From: Avena insularis
Taxonomy: Eukaryota; Streptophyta; Magnoliopsida; Poales; Poaceae
NCBI GenBank assembly: GCA_023614405.1
Contig: CM042689.1
Coordinates: 275,845,533-275,909,532, forward strand
Direction: 5' to 3'
DNA length: 64,000 bases
The translations under genes were made by a program, and so were the position numbers. Numbering within the stretch: the first letter of the stretch is position 1; each line of letters opens with the position of its first letter. Shown piece by piece: positions 22,928 through 35,100 of this stretch. The notes under the pieces were generated by a model. That model did not search any database. It saw only the letters and a list, made by a program, of their open reading frames with translations, and was not told the origin of the DNA.

Positions 22928-25393
22928 ATGGGTTCCAAGGGAGATAGGAGTGATGCTCTGGAGGTAGTCACCATGAATGATCTCAAGACGTTGGAAAAAA
23001 CCTTGGTTAGTTCAATGGAGACTAAGATGGAAGAGATGCGTCAATTGATATTGCGTCTCTCCACATCCACAACATCACCTCCATCTGCTTCGGAGGCTAC
23101 CACTCCGCAATCCAAGGAAACGGGTAAAACCGATTCCAAATATAACAAAGTGGTTGGTGATGGCACTAGCAAGAGCCCCTCCTCGAAAAAGGATAGTGGT
23201 AAGGAAGGATACAATGAGGTTTCCCATGTGTATTCTCCTGATCCACCTATCCCACACCCACATATACATAATAGGGGTGATCCACCCAAACTTTCAGCAT
23301 CTACTTTCATTCAATGGCAATTTTTGATGAAGTCTCATGTGTGCAGCTCCTCCATTGAGTTCTGGAAAATCATCGAGAATGGTCTTCATGTTGGAGATCC
23401 CAACAACCTAACAAGAAGAGAGGTTGTTGATAGTCAACTCAACGCTACAGCTCTACACATGATCCAACTTGGTGTGGGTGACAAAGACATGCCACACATT
23501 TAGCATCTTAGTACAGCTAAGGAAGCTTGGGATGCCCTCACCGAGATCTTCATCGGAAATGAAAGTATGATAAGGAATAGATATGATGCTTTGAGCAATG
23601 AAGCTGAAGGATTTTATATGTTGGATGGAGAAAACCACGAGGAAATGTATAGGAGGCTCAAGTCAATAGCCACCACTTTCAGGAATCATGGTGCCTCTCA
23701 TGTTGATGATGCATGGATCAAGCACAAGTATGTCAGTGCTCTTATGCCATTTGAGCCCACAGATTTGAAGAGTCTCCAAGGAAGGCATAACTACCACCTT
23801 ATGACATCCAATGAGGTAATGCAAGAAATGGCAGCTTTCAAAGTGGCTGCCAATAATGCCGAAGATGCTCGTGCACGAGCTATGGGATGCAAAAGGGGGT
23901 CAACATGGCCTTGAAGACTAGTGTGATTGATCATGATGAAGATGACATATAAGGTATGGACTGTCCTGAGGATGTAAAAAGAATCCATGGACAATACATG
24001 GCCTTCTATGATAAAAACTTTTGGAAGGACCCGGCGAAGGCAAAATCTGAACTAGAACGCAAGAGTGGAGCTTATGGAAGAAAGGAAAATGGTCCCAAGC
24101 TGAGAACATGTTTCAACTGCGGAGACCAGCTGCACTTTGTAGATGGGTGTCCATATCAAAGTAGGGAAGATAATGGAGGAAGACTTATTCTCATGGAAAA
24201 GTCAAAGGCTCCACGCAAGAAACAATTTGTAAAGAAGAATGCTCCCTTCAAGAAGCAACCAAAGATTGTTCTAGTGGCTCAAGAAGAATATTCTTCGGGA
24301 AGTGAAGATGAGGACGAGGATGATAGCTCTCGAGAGGTGGCTGCTATAGCCACCGCATCTACACCAACATCACTCTTCAACTCCCCGAACTAAAACGTCA
24401 TCAACAAGAATGATACTTGCCTCATGGCAAGAGGTTCCGAGGTATCTACTTCTAACTCTTCTTTTCCTAAGGCTATGATTGACATGGATGATCCTACTAG
24501 TCTTAAGGTTAAAGAAGAGATTATTGCTTTGGACTATTTATTCAATAACTTGCAAGGTGAGCACAAAATACATTTTGAGGCTCTTATGGACCAGCTGGCC
24601 CAAAATGAAGTGCTCCTTGAAGAAAAAGGCAGAATTTAAAGGGAGGATGCAATGGAAATTGCATCCTTAAAGAATGCTCTAGAAGAGGAAGAAGAGGCTC
24701 GGGATTCTCTTGAAGAGAGGCTTAGAGTCCATTGAAGATTCACATGAAGAAATGGTGGCAAAGCTTGTTAAGGAACGTGACAATGCATTTGCCAAAGCAA
24801 AGAAGTTAAAGAAGGAAAAGATTGACTTTGGGGCTGCTCATGCTAGACTCTTTGAGGATTTGGAGAAACTTGGCATCGCTCACAAGGCCTTGAAAAGTGA
24901 ATTCTCCATTCTCAATGAGTCACATGATCTGCTCCAAACTCGATTGACCAAGTATGATGTTCCTAGCACATCTAAATCAACATATGGTCACAAAGAAAAT
25001 GCTTGTGTGGAAGAAGGGCTTGTCAATGACACTACTCCCAAAGATAAGGGAGTTCTTGATGAGGTGCTTGGCAAGCAAAGATCAAATCTGGGTAAAGAGG
25101 GACTTGGGTATCTCACCAAGTCCAAGAAGAAGAAGAAGAACAAGACCAAGAGTGTACAATCAAAGACAAGCACTGCTGAGAAGAATGTCACAAAAGACAA
25201 AACTAACAATATTGGTTTTGCAGGGTCTCACAATCCAAATTATGAACTCTTTTGTGATTATTATGGCGATGTTTATGCTTATTATGTTGGTACTTTTGAT
25301 GAATATGTGGCTTGGTCTATTTGGGTTCCAAAGACCCTTGTTACTAACATGAAAGGACCCATTGAAAAATGGATACCTAAAACTAAGAAGTAA
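22928..25393 (+). pseudogene. SIRE-type Copia gag, interrupted
   Basis: The capsid/nucleocapsid gene starts at ATG 22928 (MGSKGDRSDALEVVTMNDLK). An in-frame TAG at 23501-23503 interrupts it after MPHI, and the same frame resumes with STAKEAWDALTEIF. A frameshift at the G-run near 23893 moves it to another frame, where TAA follows at 23950-23952. The zinc knuckle CFNCGDQLHFVDGC (C-X2-C-X4-H-X4-C) is at about 24110-24151. Further breaks are TAA 24391-24393, TAA 24637-24639 and a frameshift near 24705. The last section (24710-25393) is a charged, probably coiled-coil region with a KSKKKKKNKTK tract, ending EKWIPKTKK-stop. Such a C-terminal gag extension is typical of SIRE elements. Product nonfunctional as read. 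Confidence 0.85.
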
Positions 25394-25404
25394 TTCTCTT
25401 GCAG

Positions 25405-26798
25405 GGCTATGCTTCCGGTGGGTCTAAATGGGTGCTAGATAGTGGATGCACTAGTCATATGACTGGAAGCAAGTAGATCATCACGGAGATGCGACCCAAT
25501 CATGATAATATTACGGTCTCCTATGGTGATAAGTCTAAATCTCAGGTATTGGGTCTTGGCAAGGTTGTGGTTGCTCACGATATCTCTCTCGTGGACGTCA
25601 TGCTTGTCAAGACCCTCGGTTACAACTTACGCTCTGTTCGTGCCGTTGGCAAGATGGGCTTTGCTGTTTTCATTGATTATGATTTGGTGGTACTCTTGTG
25701 GAGCAAGTCTCTAAAGGTCGCTTTTGTTGGGTACGTTGAAAATGACCTATATGTGGTGGACTTTTCGGGGAAAACCACTTCGGGTCCGATGTGCCTATTC
25801 GGAAAGGCCGACGTGGGCTGGCTATGGCATCGCCGTTTAGCCCATGTCAACATGAGAACTTTGCAAAGTCTTCACAAGGGTGGCCACATCCTTGGACTAA
25901 AATATAATGTCTCCTTTGCCAAAGATCGTGTTTGTAGGGCTTGTGTTGAAGGAAAAATGCACGACTCTCCCCACAAGAGGAAGACTATTGTTTCTTCAAA
26001 GAGAATCTTGGAAGTACTTCATGTGGACTTATTTGGTCCTCCATATCATGCCAGTCTGGTGGGAAGAAATACTGCTTGGTCATAGTCGATGACTACTCAA
26101 GATACACATGGGTCTATTTTTTTCAAGCTAAAGAGTGAGACTCAACAAACAGTCATTGACTTCGCCAATGAGGTTCAACGCCAACACAATGTTCCCATCT
26201 TGGCAATAAGAAGTGACAACGGCTCTGAGTTTAAGAACTACACATTGAATGAGTTTCAAAGTGAAGAGGGGATACGACATCAATATTCCGCTGCGTACAC
26301 CCCTCAACAAAATGGTGTAGCCAAGAGGAAGAACCGCACTTTGATGGATATGGCAAGATCAATGTTGGCTGAATTCAAGTCTCCTTACAACTTTTGGGCT
26401 GAAGCCATATCCACCGCTTGTCACTCATCTAACCGACTCTACCTCTAAAAGATCTTGGACAAGACTCCGTATGAAATACTTACCGGTAACAAGCCCAACA
26501 TCTCGTACTTCAGGATATTCAGTTGTAAGTGTTTCTTTCTTATCAAAGGTGTCCGCTTTTCTAAATTTGAGTCTAAGGCTTTAGAAGGTATTTTTGTTGG
26601 TTACGGTGTCGAACCCCACACTTATAGAGTCTACAACAAGCTCACCGGGACTGTTGTAGAATCTTGTAGTCTGGAGTTCGACGAAAATTACGGCTCCCAT
26701 GTGGGGCAAGTTGATGTTTGTGATGCAGATGTTGAAATACCACAAGATGCCATAAGAAGAATGGACGTGGGATTTTTCCGCCCCATTGAGGAACCCCT
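25405..26798 (+). pseudogene. SIRE-type pol: protease and integrase, truncated before RT
   Basis: The protease begins GYASGGSKWVLDSGCTSHMTG (DSG form of the active site) and is broken by TAG at 25474-25476. Integrase follows from 25489. Its HHCC zinc-binding region includes HRRLAHVNMRTLQSL and CRACVEGK, and the first two catalytic Asp lie in HVDLFGP and IRSDNGSEFKN. The position expected to hold the catalytic Glu reads GVAKRKNRT, with Lys in place of Glu. Two compensating indels lie near 26050 and in the T-run at 26118; a TAA interrupts at 26446-26448 after SSNRLYL. The sequence stops at 26798 in RPIEEPL, where the minus-strand element begins. RT and RNase H are missing from the window. Confidence 0.85.
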
Positions 26799-28444
26799 TG
26801 TAAGGTTCGCAGCATAGAAAACAAAAAATTTCCTACGATGGGAACTATGTACCAAGATCTATCTACTAGCTACAAACAACGGGCGAATGTATATCCGTAG
26901 AGAACATACCCTTGAAGACCGACAAAGCATAACAAGTTGAACTCGTGGTTGATGTAGACGATCTCTTGCCGATCTCGAGATCGAGAGGAAGTCCTAGCTG
27001 CGCAAAGCGATGGCGCATCCGTGCTTTCGCATAAGACACCGAGCAACCTCCGCCTCCTCGCTCCAGCGATGCAGTGGAATCACAACCCTTTCTTGCCGAA
27101 TAGCCACCGGGAACATGTATCTCGCTAGTCCGAGACCATGGGGATAAATTCTATAAGGGGGGAGATCCTTCACGAGGAGGTGTGTGTGAGAGAGAGGGAG
27201 AGGGGTGCCTTTTATAGGAGAGGGGGGACCCCAAGGGGGTGGCCGGCGCATGGGGGATGCCCCCTTGCCCTCCCCTCATTCATGTGGGTGGACACTCCAC
27301 TCACAAAATCCTCTTCAAATCCCTCCACTCAAAATCCCACTCAAACTTGCTATTAAATTTCCACCAAATTTAATGCAAACTCTCATTAAATAAAACTCTT
27401 TTTATTTATTCAGAATTTTGTCAATTACTTTAATGACAAACATTCACATATAACCCCTTGCTAGAATTCTATTTCACATGCAAAAACACTTTCTGCAATT
27501 TCACCTGAAAACCTGTTTCGGTATCTAGTGAAATAAATTCCTGTGCTTGTTATTCTTTCTGGCATGAAACATTTGCTCCAACTGGATGTCAGTGTCCCTT
27601 AAGTGTGTCACCCTATGGTTCGCGAATAATGCGGACATGATCGAGACCCTTCTCCGATCAATAATCAGTAGCAGGACCTGGAGATCCATACTGACTCCCA
27701 CACATTCAACGATGACTTTCCTGTGATCGTCGGAACCTTTTACGCTCGTATATTAATCCCTTTGTTTCACGATATATTACATGTCCGAGATTTGATCATC
27801 GGTATCTCCATACCTAGTTTTATCTTGTTACTGACATGCACTCTTTTCTTGTTCCCGTGATATAACATTCTAGTGATCAAATCACTTGCTTGCAAGCTAA
27901 CCAATGTGATATCACCGAGAGGGCCCAGAGTATATCTATCCTTCATCGGGGTGAACAAATTTCACTCTTGATCCATGCGTCTCAACATAACACTTTAGTA
28001 GCTTTGAAGCCATCTTTATAATCACCCAATTACGGTGTGACGTTTGATGTCAACAAGAAACTCTACCGGTGTTAGTGATTGGCATGATCTCATGGTCTAA
28101 GGATTAGGATCACTTCATAAGTTGTTTATAGCAATATAAACTCAATGACTTTGATCATAATGCTATACTTCGGATGAATGTTCATCACATCATTACACTA
28201 ATGTTTTGATCTCGTTATTAACAACATCCAATGTCTATGATTAGGAAATTGTGATCATCTTGTTAATAAATGAACAAGTTTATGAGAGAGGCATAACTAG
28301 GAACTTTCTGTTTGTTTATTAAACACACATGTATTAATGTTCCCGTATTAATACAATTATAGCATGCAAAATAAACATCTATCATATACTTGGAATACAC
28401 ATAATAAACACTTTATTATTGCCTCTCAGGGCATATTCCCTTCA
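26799..28444 (-). repeat. 3' LTR of Copia element C
   Basis: 1646 bp. On the minus strand it begins TGAAGGGAATATGCCC after the purine tract CAAGTGGGAGAC and ends TTCGAACC-like to CCTTACA. A TATA box (TATAAAAG, minus strand) lies at 27209-27216. The first bases match the Angela-type LTR start (ATGCCCT.AGAGGCAATAATAAA), but it is clearly a different family from 8114 and 56427. Confidence 0.85.
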
Positions 28445-28491
28445 GTCTCCCACTTGCACTAGAGACAATAATCTAGTTACATAGTGATGTA

Positions 28492-31400
28492 TCAAACACC
28501 CATGGAGTTCTGGTGTAGATCATGTTTTGCTCTAGGGAGAGTTTTAGTCAATGGATCTGCTACATTGAGATCCGTATGTACTTTACAAATCTTTATATCT
28601 CCATCCTTGACATGCTCGCGGATGGAGTGAAACCGGCGCTTAATATGCTTGGAATGCTTGTGAGACATTGGCTCTTTGGCATTAGCAATGGCACAATTGT
28701 TGTCACAATAGATCACCATTGGGTCCAATGCGTTTGCAACCACACCTAGTTCGGATATGAACTCCTTCATCCAAACTGCTCCCTGAGCCGCTTCCGAAGC
28801 AGCAACATATTCGGCCTCCGTCGTTGATCCCGCCACCACAGGTTATTTGGAGCTCCTCCAACTAACCGCTCTGCCATTCATGAGAAATACGTATCCGGAT
28901 TGAGACTTAGAGTCATCCGGATCGGTGTCAAAGCTAGCATCGACATAACACTTAGCGACGAGCTCTTCTTCACCTCCGTATACAAGAAACATATCCTTAG
29001 TTCTTCGCAAGTACTTAAGGATATTCTTGACCGCTTTCCAGTGTTCTGAACTTGGATCTGATTGGTACCTACTAGTCAAACTAATAGCATGTGCCACATC
29101 CGGTCTTGTACATAGCATGGCGTACATTAAAGAGCCTATGGCTGAAGCATAGGGGACTTTGTCCAATTTCTCTCTTTCTTCCGCCGTAGCTGGACTTTGA
29201 GTCTTACTCAATGTCGTGCCTTGTGTCATAGGTAAGAACCCCTTACTATCTTCCATTTTAAACTTCTTTAAAATCTTATCAAGGTATGTATTTTGCGATA
29301 GCCCTATTAGGCGCCTAGATCTATCTCTATAGATCTTTATGCCTAATATGTATGACACTTCACCTAGGTCCTTCATTGAAAATTTGCTATTTAGATAACT
29401 TTTAACACTGTTTAAAAGATCTATATCATTTCCGATCAATAATATGTCATCCACATATAGTATCAGAAATGCCACATTGCTCCCACTCACTTTCTTCTAA
29501 ATACAAGCTTCTCCATAAGTTTGGACAAATCCAAACTCTTTGATCACCTCATCAAAGCGGAGATTCCAACTTCGTGATGCTTGCTTCAATCCATAGATGG
29601 ATCGCTGAAGCTTGCACACCTTGTTAGCATCCTTAGGATCGAAAAAACCCTTTGGTTGTATCATATACAACGCTTCTTCAATATTACCATTGAGAAACGC
29701 GGTTTTGACATCCATCTTCCATATCTCATAATCGAAATATGCAGCAATTGCTAACATAATCCTAACTGATTTTAGCATCTCTACGGGAGAGAATGTCTCA
29801 TTGTAGTCAACTCCTTGAATTTTTTGAAACCCCTTTGCGACAAGTCGAGCTTTATAGATGGTTATATTACCATCAGCATCAGTTTTCATTTTGAAAATCC
29901 ATTTATTCTCCACGGCCTTTCAGTCGTGAGGTAAGTCCACCAAGTTCCAAACTTGATTTTCATACATGGATTCCATCTCGGATTTCATGGATTCTAACCA
30001 TTTGTTGGAATTCGGGCTCATCATCGCTTCTTCATACGTCGCAGGGTCATCATTTTCATCATCCATGAAATTCATGACAGGATTTCCATATAGCTCGGGA
30101 GCTGCACGCGTCCTGCTAGACCTGCGAGGTTTGGTAGTATTCTCTTTCGGAGTTTCATGATCATTATCATTAGTTCCTTCTTCAAGTGGTGAAGCCACCT
30201 CCAGAACGACTTTCGGCGCTGCGCTACTCGCCATACTTTGAAGAGAAGGTTCAATAACCTCTTCGAGTTCTACCTTCCGACTACTCACACCTTTCATGAG
30301 AAACTCTTTATCTAGAAAGGATCCATTATTGGCAACAAAAACCTTGCCCTCGGATCTGTGATAGAAGGAATACCCAATAGTTTCCTTAGGGTATCCTATG
30401 AAGACGCATTTTTCCGCTTTGGGTTCGAGTTTATCCGGTTAAAGTTTCTTCACATAAACATCGCATCCCAAAACTTTAAGAAATGACAACTTAGGTTTGT
30501 TTCCAAACCATAATTCATACGGTGTCTTTTAAACGAATTTAGATGGTGCCCGATGTAAAGTGAATGCAGCAGTTTCTAGTGCATAACCCCAAAATGACAA
30601 CGGCAAGTCCGTCAGAGACATCATAGATCGAACCATATCCAATAAAGTATGATTACGACGTTCCGACACACCATTTCGCTATGGTGTTCCGGCAGGTGTG
30701 AGTTGTGAAACAATTCCACACTCTTTCATGTGAGTGCTAAACTCGTAACTTAGATACTCACCTCCACGGTCGGACCGTAGAAATTTGATCTTTCTATTAT
30801 GATGATTTTCCACTTCATTCTAAAATTCCTTGAACTTTTTAAATGTTTCAAACTTGTGTTTTATCAAGTAGATATAACCGTATCTACTCAAATCATCCGT
30901 GGAAGTAACAAAATAACGATATCCACCTCGCTCTGACACACTCATTGGACCACATACATCAGAATGTATGATTTCCAATAAATCTGTCGCCCGTTCCATT
31001 GAACCAGAAAATGGCGTTCTAGTCATCTTGCCCATAAGGCATGGATCACATGTATCAAATGATTCAAAATCAAGTGATTCCAAAAGTCCATCCGAATGGA
31101 GCTTCTTCATGTGTTTAACGCCAATATGACCTAGACGGCAGTGCCACATATATGCGGATATATCATCATTTAGTTTAATCCTTTTAGCATCAACATTATG
31201 AATATGTGTAACATTATTATCGAGATCCAAAAGATATAAACCATTCATCATCGATGCATGACCATAAAAGATTTCATTCATATAAATAGAACAACCATTG
31301 TTCTCTGATTTAAATGAATAACCACTTCACATCAAACATGATCCAGATACAATGTTCATGCTCAGTGCTGGCACCAGATAACAATTCTTCAAGTTTATTA

Positions 31401-31587
31401 CTAATCCCGACGGCAAATGGAGAGGCAGCGTTCCGACGGTGATCACATCAATGCTTGATCCATTGCCGACACGCATCTTGACCTCACGCCCTGCTAGCAG
31501 TCGCTTGTTCCGCAGCCCCTGATTCAAGTTACAAATATTAGCAACTGAACCGGTATCAAATACCCAGGTGCTACTGTGAGCACTAGT
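28492..31587 (-). pseudogene. Copia pol of element C: protease, integrase, RT, RNase H with in-frame stops
   Basis: The minus strand stays in a single reading frame for 3.1 kb. It opens with protease STWVFDTGSVANICN (active DTG kept), then integrase with WHCRLGHIGVKHMKKL, CDPCLMGK and LEIIHSDVCGPM, then the linker, RT with YVDD at 29446-29457, and RNase H (28839-28492) with NVADPLTKTLPRAKH, ending in TGA at 28492-28494. Eight in-frame stops break it, at 31327-31329, 30820-30822, 30679-30681, 30529-30531, 30439-30441, 29920-29922, 29497-29499 and 28843-28845. By comparison with related copies six are C-to-T changes of CAA/CAG/CGA. No frameshift is seen. Gag and the protease N-terminus are cut off by the insertion at 31588. 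Confidence 0.9.
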
Positions 31588-32190
31588 TGTAACACCCTCA
31601 GACCTGTCCTATGCAAGTCATAGCGATTCCCGCCAAACTCGCATAGAAATAATTCAAAGGATCCCACCAGGCACTTTCGTGCGGGTGGAAAACGAAGTAA
31701 TATCATTACACAATAGTCCACGATGGAACCCACATAACATATATATATATATAACAACGACTCAAAGAGTCAAAAATACAGATATTCAGTACAAAGATTC
31801 AAATCACCTTGAAAATGATATATCGTCCGAGTATGGACAAGATGCAAATTGAGCTAAGAGCCCTGAAGAATAACCAATGGCGTCCATAACCCTGCCTAGG
31901 CCAAGCCGGAAGGGTAACCTTGCTAACGACGTCGATCTCAAAACCTGCTAAACAAAAGGGGTGCCGACAAAGGGCGCTAGAATTCGGCGGTCCTCGCCTA
32001 CATAGGTATGGTGGACTCTAGCGGCAGCGCAGCATGCACTAAACAACCTATAGAGACTCAATACAACTGGCGGCTATCAGATAGGGATAAGAAAGACCTA
32101 TTCGGATCCAACCTGAAACTATCACCAAGCATACCCATCCTGGTATTTCCCCCTCGAGACCAAACAAGGAAGTCAACCGAGGAACTCACA
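31588..32190 (-). repeat. Element A, first visible LTR segment
   Basis: Starts TGTAACACCCTCAGACCTG at 31588, after a predicted TSD CTAGT (31583-31587). It is collinear with the first 600 bases of both LTRs of element B but diverged, for example TTTAGCGAAAACTCG versus CATAGCGATTCCCG. Because TGTAACACC is the minus-strand LTR end in B, A lies on the minus strand too. It is interrupted after 32190 by B and resumes at 41390. Confidence 0.75.
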
Positions 32191-35100
32191 TGTAACACCC
32201 TCAGAATCGGCCCTATGCAAGTTTTAGCGAAAACTCGCCAAACCCGCATAGAAACGATTCGAAGGTGCCCACCAGGCACTTTCGTGCGGGTGGAAAACGA
32301 AGTAATAACATTACACAACAGTCCTCGATGGGACCCACAGAACATATATATATATACAACAGCGACTCAATGAGTCAAGAATACAGATATACAGAACAAA
32401 GATCCAAATCACCTTGAAAACAATAGAGCGTCCAGCTACGGACAAGATGCAAATGGGGCTAAGAGCCCTGAAGAATAACCAATGGCGTCCATAACCACCG
32501 AGCCAAGCCGGAAGGTAACCACGCTAACGACGCCGATCTCAAACCTGCTTAAACAAAGGGTGCCAAAGGGCAAAGGAAAAAGAGGCGTCGATCGAGGCCA
32601 GTACACGGCGAGGCTAGAATTCGGCGGTCCTCGCCTACAGGTATGGTGGACTGAAGCGGCAGCGGCAGCATGCACTAAACAACCTATAGAGACTCGGAAC
32701 AACAGGCGACTATCATAGAGAGGTAAGAAAGACCTACTCGGAACCAACCTGATACCAACACCAAACAAACCCATCCTGGTGTTTCCCCCTTGAGACCAAA
32801 CGAGGAAGTCAGCCGAGGAACTCACACCGTTGGCAGTTTTATTTATTCGGTTATCGTGGCAGCAATTACTAGTCAGGTGTAGATAATCATCCTGATAAAA
32901 TAAGCAGTGGGCCGTTTTATTTAATCATTCCGTTGTAGTTGCAGCACTTACTAATCAGATACAATTAGCATGAGATAACCCTAAAACCCCAGCAGTTGTT
33001 GTTACTTTCATTTAGCCATTCCGTTATAGTGAAGCTGATTACTAGTCATATCGGATACAAGTCAATTTATAGCAGTAAACTTTAGTTATAGTTGTCTATG
33101 ATCAAGCACTGTGCTCCAAGTCGTCCATAACATGGACACGGCTTCTCGAAAAGATTTAACCTGAGGTGCACCAAAGTATCCACAAGCACTTGACCCTTTT
33201 GCCGATCGGTTAACATACACCCATCGGTATGTCGGCGGGGCCTAAGTCATGACGTTCCTGGACCCAAAGCAAGCACGGGGGCCACCCACTAAGTACACCA
33301 TAGCGAAGTCGGCGGTCTCGAGACGGACTTAGGGTTTGGGTAGCGGCTGTGAACGACAGCAAATCCCAAAACTGGGACTGTCGACACCGCGAAAACGTGT
33401 CCCGATCCTAAACAGTACAGTGTGCTCCTCGCACAAACGTAATAAAGCAGTAAAGCATGGCATAAGTACAGGATCGTAAATAAAACCTCAAACTAGTTTG
33501 TGGCCCCCAGTACAATACTTTGAAATCAGGTACTAATCAATGGGGGGCCCATATCTCCCCACCTGTGGTTAGCGCGCTCGATCTCGGAACAGGTGTCAAG
33601 AACTCGGGTCCCAGGGACACAAGTGGTGATGGGGAAACCAACATTATCTATCACCCACCGATGCCTCTGCTTACTTACTTCAATTTTAGTTGTTAAACAG
33701 TAATTAAAGTGAACAATAATTAAAGCCATGATCATCTCCAACATTAAACAGGCGGCAAACCTCCAGCAACTGTGGTACTTAACGACACGCAACAGCACTT
33801 GAGCAAGCGACTACGACATGAGTCCAACTATCTACCAAACAACAGGTAGTAGGATGTGTCCAAGGCAATATAGGGCTGCAAGGGATATCACGTTATGGAA
33901 ACTAGAGCATCGCCACACAGATAGCAATAGATCAACAGGAGGGAATAAATACTATAAAGTAAAATAGGTAGAAAGGGGGAGATGCTCGCCTGAAAACATT
34001 GCCGAAGGGTTCATCCGAAGATCGGGTCGGCACTCTCATCGACTCAACGGTCTTATCCGCAAAGAAGCAAACCACTAGAAGAAACACCGGATGCAATATT
34101 TAATACTACGACAAAAGATCGGGCATGATGCATGTATGATGTATGGCATGGCAAAAATGCGGTGCAATTGGGCAATCTTAAGTGGAACCGGAGTCCCGAC
34201 AATTAATTATATTGTTCATGTTGTTTAGATGCCCCCAATTTAAATGTTGTCTTAGCATGGCAAATGATAGCACCGGTTCGCTACACAAATTTAAATGAGG
34301 CCAATATAAGGCTAGATTTGCCCGCATATGGGCCCCATATTTAATTATTAGGTGAATCGGCATAAGGCCCCCAAACCACATGATAAGATGCATGCGAGTA
34401 TGACAATTTAATATGCAACAATTTGTATTATATTATAAAATAGGGTTTCGGGAAGGGGTTCACACATTAGAGGGTCTCGACGAACTTGGGGTTCCGGGGT
34501 TGAGGTCCGTCTCGAGTTCGAGGTTCGGAATCGGAATCGTTCTCGGACAACTGAGGTAGATCTTGTCGCATCCGGGAAGCAGGACTTGGTTCGGCGTCAG
34601 GGGCGCATCGGACTCTCCTTGGTCGGTGTCGAACTTGTCATGGTGAAGATCTTGTCGGGTCCGCGTATCGGGTCGGTCCTGGCGTTCAAAGTGGAGAACT
34701 TGGCGTTCCGGTGGCGATCTTGGCGGTTATCGGGTTCGGTCTTCGAATCCGTGTAGATGGTCTTGGCGTTCCGGGGATCTTCGAGTCGGGGATCTTGGAC
34801 CGTGTCGGCCTTCTCGAGGTCATGCATCGCCGCTCCGTGTGGAAGGCCTCGAGGGTTCGTGTGGAGATCTTGACGGCCCGAGGAGGACTTGGTACCCGCT
34901 CAATGGTCGAGGAGGATCTTGGCGAGACACCGGGTACGGGGTCGATCTTCGGGTTCGGGGGTCTCGGCGTCTGTAGTAGGTCTTGGTCTTCGGGGAGGTA
35001 ACACTCCTTGGTTTCACAAGCGGAGGGCGATCTTGCGGTAGCGGACGAAGTAGATCCTAGCAACTGGCCCAAGTCGACGGTCTCGAAACAGTGACTGGAT

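Larger units (their letters stand above)
21664..26798 (+). mobile_element. SIRE/Maximus-type Copia retrotransposon H, 5' part
   Basis: It starts with an LTR (TGTTAGATAAAA, 21664), followed by a PBS-like TGGTATTAGAGCC, a long gag and a Copia protease and integrase. A lysine-rich, coiled-coil gag extension after the zinc knuckle and the LDSGCTSHMTG protease point to the SIRE lineage (Maximus in Triticeae). It is cut at 26798, inside pol just before the RT, by a minus-strand Copia insertion. The predicted left TSD is TTGTG. RT, RNase H and the 3' LTR should lie beyond the right edge of the window. Confidence 0.85.
26799..31587 (-). mobile_element. Angela-lineage Copia retrotransposon C, minus strand, 3' part
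   Basis: Read on the minus strand, the visible part runs from protease through integrase, RT and RNase H to the 3' LTR (26799-28444). Plus-strand sequence at the left edge is the complement of the LTR end TTCGAACCTTACA-type terminus seen in the other Angela-like elements. The left TSD should be CCCCT (26794-26798). At 31587 it is cut by element A, directly after the protease DTG region, so gag and the 5' LTR are missing and should lie to the right of the window. Confidence 0.88.

Noticed and set aside
31588..32190. Element A as a plus-strand LTR start because it begins TGTAAC
   Set aside because: In the related element B the primer-binding site shows that TGTAAC on the plus strand is the minus-strand LTR end, so A lies on the minus strand.
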